DNA of 42,252 nucleotides. Origin: a virus. Positions 37,122-42,252 of the stretch are shown here, piece after piece. The notes under the pieces were generated by a model. That model worked only from the letters and a program-made list of their open reading frames with translations, had not been told where the DNA came from and did no database searches. Location of the stretch: positions 1 through 42,252 of IMG/VR virus record IMGVR_UViG_3300024353_000002; one strand, written 5' to 3'. The position numbers were made by a program, and so were the translations under genes. Every line of letters starts with the position of its first letter. Positions within the stretch are counted from its first letter, which is position 1.

Positions 37122-37300
37122 TTGCCTATTGTCTGAGATGTCGTAAGAAGGTAGAGATGGTGGAGCCGATTACTAGGAGGCATACTAAACACAACCGCTT
37201 TATCTACATTGGAAGATGCTATCAGTGTGGTTGGAAGACCTCAATGATTAGGAATGAACCAGGCAACCAAGATAAGAAGGCTCCTAGTTTCGACCGCTAG
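37118..37300 (+). CDS. Small zinc-ribbon protein (DUF5679-like)
   Basis: 60 residues, ATG 37118. YCLRCRKKVEM...RRHTKHNRFIYIGRCYQCGWK: two CxxC pairs around a basic loop, the DUF5679 layout. Confidence 0.82.
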   Translation: MIAYCLRCRKKVEMVEPITRRHTKHNRFIYIGRCYQCGWKTSMIRNEPGNQDKKAPSFDR

Positions 37301-37350
37301 AAGCCTTCGTGGTATACTAAAAAGGAAGAAGGAAATGAGAGGTAAAGTAT

Positions 37351-37548
37351 ATGCAACTTGAGCGTGGTGTTGATGCGGTTATAGAATTTATAGTGCTATT
37401 GCCTTTTGCCATTTTGATGATTCCTTTATTCATTTGGGATGAAATAGATGAAATAAGGGATAAGAGAGAATTGCGAAGGAGAAAATATGTTAACTATTCA
37501 GAAAGCCCTAACCCTCAGAGCTTATCCTGGCGACATCTGAATATTTAG
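37351..37548 (+). CDS. Small membrane protein, end of the early arm
   Basis: 65 residues, ATG 37351, weak site. One helix FIVLLPFAILMIPLFIW followed by a charged stretch DEIDEIRDKRELRRRK. Last plus-strand gene; it meets the late arm with only 13 bases between, and I see no terminator there. Confidence 0.7.
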   Translation: MQLERGVDAVIEFIVLLPFAILMIPLFIWDEIDEIRDKRELRRRKYVNYSESPNPQSLSWRHLNI

Positions 37549-37561
37549 CTGGTTATTACCC

Positions 37562-38767
37562 TCAAACTACCTCCACAGTTATACCACTATCTACATTTTG
37601 CCACACCGGACCGTCATCCCCACCCACTATTGATGTTGCTGTTACGCTGTCAAAAGTTCTCCACCAAAGAGTTGAAAGGACTCTATAAGTGCCTGGCGGG
37701 AGGGGGGGATGCCCACGCTCGCGACTAACTGCTTCCGCTGGCTCGCATACCAGTTTATAGCAGCGGATACCTCTAGCAATATACTCGCCAGTATGGTCAA
37801 GTGGTAGACATTTATTGTTAAGTGTTGTGTTAGCATCCTGGAATGAATTCTCAATTATATCCGAACTCCAATCACCAACCCCCAAATACCCGTCACTTCG
37901 GTAAAGCTGTGCAGTAAAGGTGTAAATCATTTTTGGTTTGTATGGAAGCCAAAGGGTAGTACTTGCCCAAAACTCACTACCTGATTCTATTACTGGAGGA
38001 ACATCGAGGCTAATAATCCTCTCGCCTTCTCCAATGATAAATTCGATACCATCATCAAAAGTAACACTATCAAGTAGAGTGGTATTCTCATAAAGGTAAA
38101 CTGTGGGGCTGTATTTTCTAATTCCACCCCAATAGAGTATCTCCCACCAACTCTCGCCTTTAGGCTTACCATATCGTACCTGGTCAGCAACAATATAGAA
38201 AGCAAGCTCAATCGTGGAGATACCCTGGGGAAAAGTAATGTTCCAGGTTTTGGGGTCAATAGCAGTGGCAATGTTATCAAGGTGGGCAGCTACATACTTA
38301 TCGTAAGAACTCTTGACTGTTCCTCCATAGTAGAATCCATCAATCCTAGGTCTGGCAAGCACCCTCTCAAGGTGAAGAGTTCTATCGTGTATACAAACTT
38401 CATTTCCTTCGCAAGCGGCTAGGTTATCCTGGGCTTGGGCAATCTCAGCCTGCCATTCATTGTAGTTTAGGAGAGTAACCTTGGCTATGTCTCCGGGTAA
38501 AGATATATTTAATTTGCCATTAAATTCTCTCGGACTTGAGACTCCAATGGTAGCTTTTACTAAGTATCCACCAAGAGGTCCCTCAACAAATACTACCGAC
38601 CAAAGAGCATTGGTTATTTGAGGTATTACCTCTGCAGCAGCAATAAAGCTACCGCTTAAACCATCCACTGATACCTGGTAAGCTCTTGCTTCAGCAGGAG
38701 TAAATACGAAACTTGCTACTTTGCTCTGGCCTGGAGTCAAGCTGACACTCTTTTTTAATATAGTCAT
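37562..38767 (-). CDS. Tip protein starting with half of an Ig-like domain
   Basis: 401 residues, ATG 38767 directly after the TAA of the upstream gene, in the same frame. Residues 4-43 (KKSVSLTPGQSKVASFVFTP...YQVSVDGLSGSF) are the second half of an Ig-like CARDB-type repeat. The remaining 350 residues are beta-rich with several cysteines, resembling an exposed binding protein. Its missing first half is exactly what the upstream protein ends with. Probably the distal, receptor-facing part of a surface filament. Last late gene. Confidence 0.85.
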   Translation of the reverse strand: MTILKKSVSLTPGQSKVASFVFTPAEARAYQVSVDGLSGSFIAAAEVIPQITNALWSVVFVEGPLGGYLVKATIGVSSPREFNGKLNISLPGDIAKVTLLNYNEWQAEIAQAQDNLAACEGNEVCIHDRTLHLERVLARPRIDGFYYGGTVKSSYDKYVAAHLDNIATAIDPKTWNITFPQGISTIELAFYIVADQVRYGKPKGESWWEILYWGGIRKYSPTVYLYENTTLLDSVTFDDGIEFIIGEGERIISLDVPPVIESGSEFWASTTLWLPYKPKMIYTFTAQLYRSDGYLGVGDWSSDIIENSFQDANTTLNNKCLPLDHTGEYIARGIRCYKLVCEPAEAVSRERGHPPLPPGTYRVLSTLWWRTFDSVTATSIVGGDDGPVWQNVDSGITVEVV

Positions 38768-39037
38768 TTACAGCACCTCACATGTTACTTCATAACTGCC
38801 AGCCAAAGTGCTGACATTGGTAACCACGACCGAGATAAATACCTGTTCCCCAATGTAAACCTCGGTCGGGTCAATAACTAGATTGCTGACGACAAATTCA
38901 GTCCCAGGGATTGGTAGGGCGACAAAACTGCCCGTTAGCCCATCTACACTAACCCCGTAGCCTTTGGCTACAGTGGGAGTAAAGGTAAAGCCCACCACTT
39001 TTGATTCGCCTGGATTGAGTGTTACCGTTTTCTTCAC
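38768..39037 (-). CDS. Linker protein made of two opposite half Ig-like domains
   Basis: 89 residues, GTG 39037 (TAGTG overlap). It starts with a second half (KKTVTLNPGESKVVGFTFTP...YGVSVDGLTGSF) and ends with a first half (VVSNLVIDPTEVYIGEQVFISVVVTN...SYEVTCEV). Neither is a whole domain; together with its neighbours two complete domains could form. Suggests a link in a chain held by domain complementation. Confidence 0.85.
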   Translation of the reverse strand: MKKTVTLNPGESKVVGFTFTPTVAKGYGVSVDGLTGSFVALPIPGTEFVVSNLVIDPTEVYIGEQVFISVVVTNVSTLAGSYEVTCEVL

Positions 39038-39273
39038 TATATCACCTCACAGGTTATCTCATACGACCCAGCCGTTCCTCCAATATTAGTGGCAACAACG
39101 CTTATTGAGACCGGGTCACCAACATAGACCTCACTAGGAGAAATAGTTAAGTTAGATAGAACAATATTTTCAGGAGGAATTGGTGGCTTCTTTTTAGCAA
39201 GGACGACCGCGCCAGCTACTGCAACTAGGACTAAGCCAACGCCTACGGCTACCGCTTTCTTTTTATCTTTCAT
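39037..39273 (-). CDS. Membrane anchor ending in a first-half Ig-like domain
   Basis: 78 residues, ATG 39273 with AAGGAGT. Residues 7-26 are a membrane helix (VAVGVGLVLVAVAGAVVLA) between lysines, then a proline linker (KKKPPIPPEN) and a first-half domain (IVLSNLTISPSEVYVGDPVSISVVATN...SYEITCEV). Fits the base of the chain formed with the next two proteins. Confidence 0.85.
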   Translation of the reverse strand: MKDKKKAVAVGVGLVLVAVAGAVVLAKKKPPIPPENIVLSNLTISPSEVYVGDPVSISVVATNIGGTAGSYEITCEVI

Positions 39274-39284
39274 CTATTACTCCT

Positions 39285-39512
39285 TTATAATCCTAGTGCA
39301 CTACTAATCATAAACCATATAGCTGAACCGGCAACCGATATAGCAATTACCCAGGCTGGTTTAACAATAGAGTTGACCCGATTATTAAGTTTATCTGCCA
39401 TCATACCAATTGCAGCTAGAGTCACTGCATTCTGGGAAGCATTCTTCCAGCCGTGATTACTGACCTCCTCAATTGCCTCCTTAATCATCGAGTCAAATAA
39501 ATCTGAATTCAT
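39285..39512 (-). CDS. Small membrane protein
   Basis: 75 residues, ATG 39512 (overlaps the previous stop). Helical N-terminal 45 residues then one membrane helix (PAWVIAISVAGSAIWFMISSALG). Holin-like or virion membrane protein; undecided. Confidence 0.78.
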   Translation of the reverse strand: MNSDLFDSMIKEAIEEVSNHGWKNASQNAVTLAAIGMMADKLNNRVNSIVKPAWVIAISVAGSAIWFMISSALGL

Positions 39513-39730
39513 TCCTTTACTCCTTTACTGTTCTTAGCCTTAAAATAGGTTCTATCCCCAAACCACCATACTACCATTCCCCATACCAGCCAGGTAAAGG
39601 CGGCTGGTATGTCAAAGCCATTGGCAAAGAGCATTACCCAGCTAACCAAGCCAAAGAAGGTAAGGGCCGGGCGGGTGAAGCCTCTCACTATGTTCATCAT
39701 CCCCTCTGATAGTGGCTCTTTCGTACTCAT
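39509..39730 (-). CDS. Holin-like small membrane protein
   Basis: 73 residues, ATG 39730. Two helices (ALTFFGLVSWVMLFANGF; AAFTWLVWGMVVWWFG) and a basic C-terminus (FKAKNSKGVKE), the layout of class II holins. No endolysin is recognised beside it, so the lysis role is tentative. Confidence 0.78.
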   Translation of the reverse strand: MSTKEPLSEGMMNIVRGFTRPALTFFGLVSWVMLFANGFDIPAAFTWLVWGMVVWWFGDRTYFKAKNSKGVKE

Positions 39731-39946
39731 TTAGTTGAACCTCGCTTTATATTTTAGATAGTGGTTAATTAGAGTATTGGTAATCTCGGTGGCTTTATCG
39801 CACCAATCATCGCAGGGAGTTGGACATGCCGTGCAGAATGTTTTCTTTGTTTCTTGCACAGCCGTAAACAAAATATTCTGGACGATTAGGTTTACTGAGG
39901 CTTTTAAGAGTTCTTTGATGTGTTCCTCTGTTAACACTATGCTCAT
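39731..39946 (-). CDS. Small Cys-rich protein, unknown
   Basis: 71 residues from ATG 39946; a TTG at 39988 would add 14. Helical (HIKELLKASVNLIVQNILFTAVQE) then CTACPTPCDDWC, four cysteines likely binding metal, and a final helix. Starts seven bases after the stop of the peptide upstream. Confidence 0.72.
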   Translation of the reverse strand: MSIVLTEEHIKELLKASVNLIVQNILFTAVQETKKTFCTACPTPCDDWCDKATEITNTLINHYLKYKARFN

Positions 39947-39953
39947 TCTCGTT

Positions 39954-40046
39954 TCAGAATACTCTGCCCCCCCAAAATGCAAATACAAAGTGCCCTCTTA
40001 TTAGCAATACTCCCACACCTGCTAGTATGTAAATATCTACCACCAT
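39954..40046 (-). CDS. 30-residue membrane peptide
   Basis: ATG 40046 lies inside the end of the next upstream gene (GGTCATTTATGG). One hydrophobic segment (IYILAGVGVLLIRGHFVFAFW). Translation plausible by coupling; role unknown, perhaps lysis-related. Confidence 0.5.
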   Translation of the reverse strand: MVVDIYILAGVGVLLIRGHFVFAFWGGRVF

Positions 40047-40258
40047 AAATGACCTACTACTACACCTAGTCCAAACATAAGTAGCAATTGCCACCAATAC
40101 CGTCTACAGAAGCCAATTACCACACCCAGAATAAGAGCTATCAATATATACAGAAGTGGATGCTTCCTCTGGTCTTTCTGTATCAAGCTAGTCCAAGTTC
40201 TACCACCACTTGTTTTACCACAGATCCATTTATATAATCTGTCTATTAGGTTGCCCAT
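40037..40258 (-). CDS. Small membrane protein behind the ribozyme
   Basis: 73 residues, ATG 40258, whose leader is the hammerhead ribozyme ending five bases upstream. No Shine-Dalgarno other than GGCAG. Basic N-terminal half (LIDRLYKWICGKTSGGRTW), then two close helices (LLYILIALILGVVIGF; WWQLLLMFGLGVVVGHLWW). Ribozyme cleavage would give its mRNA a new 5' end about 30 bases before the ATG. Confidence 0.78.
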   Translation of the reverse strand: MGNLIDRLYKWICGKTSGGRTWTSLIQKDQRKHPLLYILIALILGVVIGFCRRYWWQLLLMFGLGVVVGHLWW

Positions 40259-40262
40259 TACT

Positions 40263-40313
40263 GCCTCATCAGCACGGGGATTACCCGTGAAGCGGGGATT
40301 ACCCGCTTTCGGC
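40263..40313 (-). ncRNA. Type II hammerhead ribozyme
   Basis: Minus strand. Core bases present in order: GAAA (40310-40307), stem III GCGGG-TAATC-CCCGC (40306-40292), U16.1 and H17 = TT (40291-40290), stem I CACGGG-TAATC-CCCGTG (40289-40273), CTGATGA (40272-40266), and stem II GCC/GGC (40313-40311 with 40265-40263). Stems I and III are closed by identical loops and stem II is open, the type II arrangement. Cleavage is expected between 40290 and 40289. Stem II is only three base pairs. Confidence 0.8.
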
Positions 40314-40315
40314 TT

Positions 40316-40948
40316 TTAGACTGTGATTTGGGGTACATAGGTTACTCTCAATATCTCACCATTATTTACCGTTACTGCGGCAAACACATCACGGGCAATG
40401 CAGAAGCTGTAGAGCAGAGCGGAAGTTAGGGCAGAGGCGTATATACCTGCTTCTACGACTGCAATTGCCCCGCCGGCAACATTGGTGAAATACCGTCTAA
40501 TCGTAAACTGCCCGTTGGGGTTAGCGAATGTTAGTCCGTATAGCTCACATCCGCCATAAAGTAGCTGTCCTGCACCTTCTCCGTGAGCTATTTTGGTCTG
40601 TAGGGCATCCTGTATGGGAGTTACAGCCAGGTTGCCAGTTCCCACTACGATACCAAAATCTTGCCCTATTTGCTCCCCCTTGTTGCAAGCACTACCTATC
40701 ATACATGGGAAATTAACATTTCCAGGTGGAGCACCAACCTGCAATGCGTTAATAGGGGTGGGTGTGTAGACAATCTCTCTCGGGTTGCCACCGATGTCGT
40801 TTACATTAGCCAGGGACACAGATTCGTTGTGCAGGATGTAAAGTATGTCAAAGAGGTGTTTGAGCCAGCTTTTTGACTCCTGCTCCCGACGCTCAATGAG
40901 CTGCCCATCCTTATCAAATCTGGCTAGGATTAACTTCATTCTAATCAT
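40316..40948 (-). CDS. Structural protein, paralogue of the next gene
   Basis: 210 residues, ATG 40948 or 40939 with AAGGAGG. A shared plan with 40959-41630: an N-terminal helix (SWLKHLFDILYI), then GIVVGTGNLAVTPIQDALQTKIAHGEGAGQL, FTIRRYFTNVAGGAIAVVEAGIYA and a C-terminal ARDVFAAVTVNNGEILRVTY. Beta-rich; I believe this repeated type is a virion tube, spike or fibre component. Confidence 0.85.
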   Translation of the reverse strand: MIRMKLILARFDKDGQLIERREQESKSWLKHLFDILYILHNESVSLANVNDIGGNPREIVYTPTPINALQVGAPPGNVNFPCMIGSACNKGEQIGQDFGIVVGTGNLAVTPIQDALQTKIAHGEGAGQLLYGGCELYGLTFANPNGQFTIRRYFTNVAGGAIAVVEAGIYASALTSALLYSFCIARDVFAAVTVNNGEILRVTYVPQITV

Positions 40949-40958
40949 ACAAACCTCC

Positions 40959-41630
40959 TTATATTACTGCCTGCTCTCGGTAGTTAACGGTTAGCGTTTG
41001 ACCTGCTGGTACAACGATACCGCCGAAGTTAGCGTCCCGAATCGTCATGAAGTATCTATCTGCGCCATCATAACCTATCACATATAGACCTATTTCATTA
41101 ACAGTAATGCCTCCAACATTGGCGGTAAAGTTCCTGGTTAGAGTAACTTGAGAAGTAGTAGCGTCAGCCCCAGGAGCACCAAATGTCATAGCGCTATATT
41201 GCATCTGACCGCCAGCAACTCCATGAGCGATTGGCGCTAACAGGGCATAGTGAGTGATAATGGGTGCGGTGTTGTCCGTGCCAACGATAATGCCATTAGT
41301 AACAATCCCCGCTCCAGCATTACAGGCTAGCGAGTGAAGAGTGACACCCAGAGGCCTAAAAAGGTAGACATTTCTCAATATATTTGAGGTGTCCCTGATG
41401 CTGACAGTGCTTAGCGATATGTTGCAAATCATCTTGGCAAACAGTAATTGTAAGAACTGCTGCACGAAGCTCTTTGATGGTATTACCCGATGCTCGGTGA
41501 CCTTGCCAGTTTTAGGGTCGGTAACCGTCAGTTCCAGCACAACCCCCAGTTCCCCTGGTTCCAGCAGGTGGTGAATCTCCTCTGGCTTGATGACTTTCAA
41601 GTCGTGCTTTAGTCCTATTTCAGTTCTCAT
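40959..41630 (-). CDS. Structural protein, paralogue of the previous gene
   Basis: 223 residues, ATG 41630 with AAGGAGG. Shares with 40316-40948 the blocks GIIVGTDNTAP...PIAHGVAGGQMQYS, LTRNFTANVGGITVNEIGLYV and GGIVVPAGQTLTVNYRE. The N-terminal 60 residues differ. Duplication with divergence suggests a hetero-oligomeric assembly. Confidence 0.85.
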   Translation of the reverse strand: MRTEIGLKHDLKVIKPEEIHHLLEPGELGVVLELTVTDPKTGKVTEHRVIPSKSFVQQFLQLLFAKMICNISLSTVSIRDTSNILRNVYLFRPLGVTLHSLACNAGAGIVTNGIIVGTDNTAPIITHYALLAPIAHGVAGGQMQYSAMTFGAPGADATTSQVTLTRNFTANVGGITVNEIGLYVIGYDGADRYFMTIRDANFGGIVVPAGQTLTVNYREQAVI

Positions 41631-41640
41631 ATTTCCCTCC

Positions 41641-42252
41641 TTATGCTATTGAAACAAAGATTTGTGAGCCTAGTGGCTTAGTAACCTGGCTAGTAAAAAC
41701 ATCTGTTCGTATCATCATCCAGTAAAGGTTCATTCCCTGGATTACACTCAATGCCCAGTCGCCTTGAGGTGTATGGTCAATGCGCCTGATACCCGCCGCT
41801 GCAAGGAAACTCCCAGTTTGGTCACTCGCACCAACACAAGCAGCCCAAGCTCCATTCCAGTAATAGGCTTCATTTAGCCAGTTATCCGACCCAGCTTGGC
41901 TATAGTTCATCCACACACGCCAAAACTTGTAATTGCTGCCGATATAAATTTTATCCAGGACAGTCGGCACCATCGGGCACAGATTGAGGTCACCGGCGGC
42001 AGCGCTTCTCGCCTCAACTGTATGGTTAGTTTGCACACCGGCCGCCGTTTCCTCAACAAAGCCATCTACAAGTATGGATAAGTCTGACCCCATAGGTGCG
42101 TTTTTATTATATGACTGGGCAACAGCGACTATCGCTTTGGAAGCAACTGAAGCCAGAGTCGGCGTGAGTCGCTTCACCATAGAGGCTGGTTGGTCGTCAT
42201 ACACTTGGACATGGGCAGTGGCTAAAGGAGCATTCTTGTTCTTGGATTGAGC
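41641..42252 (-). CDS. Tail-fibre-like protein, C-terminal part (gene crosses the circle junction)
   Basis: Continuation of the gene that starts at position 430. From the junction the protein runs through SYNKNAPMGSDLSILVDGF, FWRVWMNYSQAGSDNWLNEAYYWNG and ends PLGSQIFVSIA. Beta-rich, aromatic, probably a sugar- or receptor-binding domain. An internal SKNKNAP...SYNKNAP pair (one copy on each side of the junction) suggests a small duplicated strand motif. Bases 42126-42252 duplicate 1-127. Confidence 0.85.
   Translation of the reverse strand, partial: AQSKNKNAPLATAHVQVYDDQPASMVKRLTPTLASVASKAIVAVAQSYNKNAPMGSDLSILVDGFVEETAAGVQTNHTVEARSAAAGDLNLCPMVPTVLDKIYIGSNYKFWRVWMNYSQAGSDNWLNEAYYWNGAWAACVGASDQTGSFLAAAGIRRIDHTPQGDWALSVIQGMNLYWMMIRTDVFTSQVTKPLGSQIFVSIA
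42126..42252. repeat. Terminal overlap of a circular assembly (right copy)
   Basis: Identical to 1-127. Remove one copy to obtain the 42,125-bp circle. Confidence 0.9.

Noticed and set aside
1-42252. Archaeal host
   Set aside because: Bacterial sigma70-type promoters, intrinsic terminators and a bacterial prepilin signal outweigh features such as the FTR-like and Ig-like proteins that also occur in archaea.

Overview
The window is a complete circular element of 42,125 bp. Its last 127 bases (42126-42252) repeat its first 127 exactly, which is how an assembler reports a circle. I read it as the genome of a temperate virus of an anaerobic bacterium. Pointers to a bacterial host are strong Shine-Dalgarno sites, several TTGACA/TATAAT-type promoters with 17-bp spacers, intrinsic terminators and a bacterial type IV prepilin gene. 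Pointers to an anaerobic host, perhaps Chloroflexota/Dehalococcoidia, are a ferredoxin:thioredoxin reductase-like protein, two radical SAM proteins and Ig-like repeats ending in V-DGL-GSF. The host is inference only.

Layout: a divergent regulatory region at 15.4-15.85 kb carries 17 copies of GTCTTG/CAAGAC. To its right, plus-strand genes (15.86-37.55 kb) form the early/accessory arm. They include small Zn-binding proteins, a thioredoxin-like protein facing a minus-strand FTR-like gene, a divergent tyrosine recombinase, a sigma-like protein, a DnaN-like sliding clamp, a type IV prepilin, an excisionase-like HTH protein, a C5 cytosine methyltransferase, a second (canonical) tyrosine recombinase and two radical SAM proteins. 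A recombination/replication block follows: RecT, HNH, replication initiator, DnaC-like loader and RusA. A tRNA-Leu(UAG) lies antisense to the methyltransferase 5' end.

To the left, the minus-strand late arm runs from 15.14 kb down through the circle junction to 37.56 kb. First come a winged-helix protein, Zn-ribbon proteins, a transglutaminase-like protein, a J-domain protein, a membrane protein that appears to be fused by -1 frameshifting to a 708-residue extension, and an HExxH protease. A second transcription unit starts at about 6.56 kb and encodes the beta-rich virion candidates, tail-fibre-like modules (collar/tip protein, GAEVN module, three proteins sharing a GGGIT-LSELIIDADKNW motif), small membrane proteins, and a chain of three proteins built from half Ig-like domains.

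I see no terminase, portal, HK97-type capsid protein, tape measure, or FtsK/HerA-like packaging ATPase. The only recognisable P-loop is in the DnaC-like loader. The virion and packaging machinery therefore look unlike a standard tailed phage, although the receptor-binding modules are tailed-phage-like.

The RNA level is rich. There is a near-complete type II hammerhead ribozyme in the late arm, a textbook slippery A AAA AAA site with a 10-bp stem, and a duplicated leader of terminator-like hairpins plus a small covarying stem-loop ahead of both late transcription units. One promoter has its -35 box in the loop of the preceding terminator, and two divergent promoters share their -35 bases.
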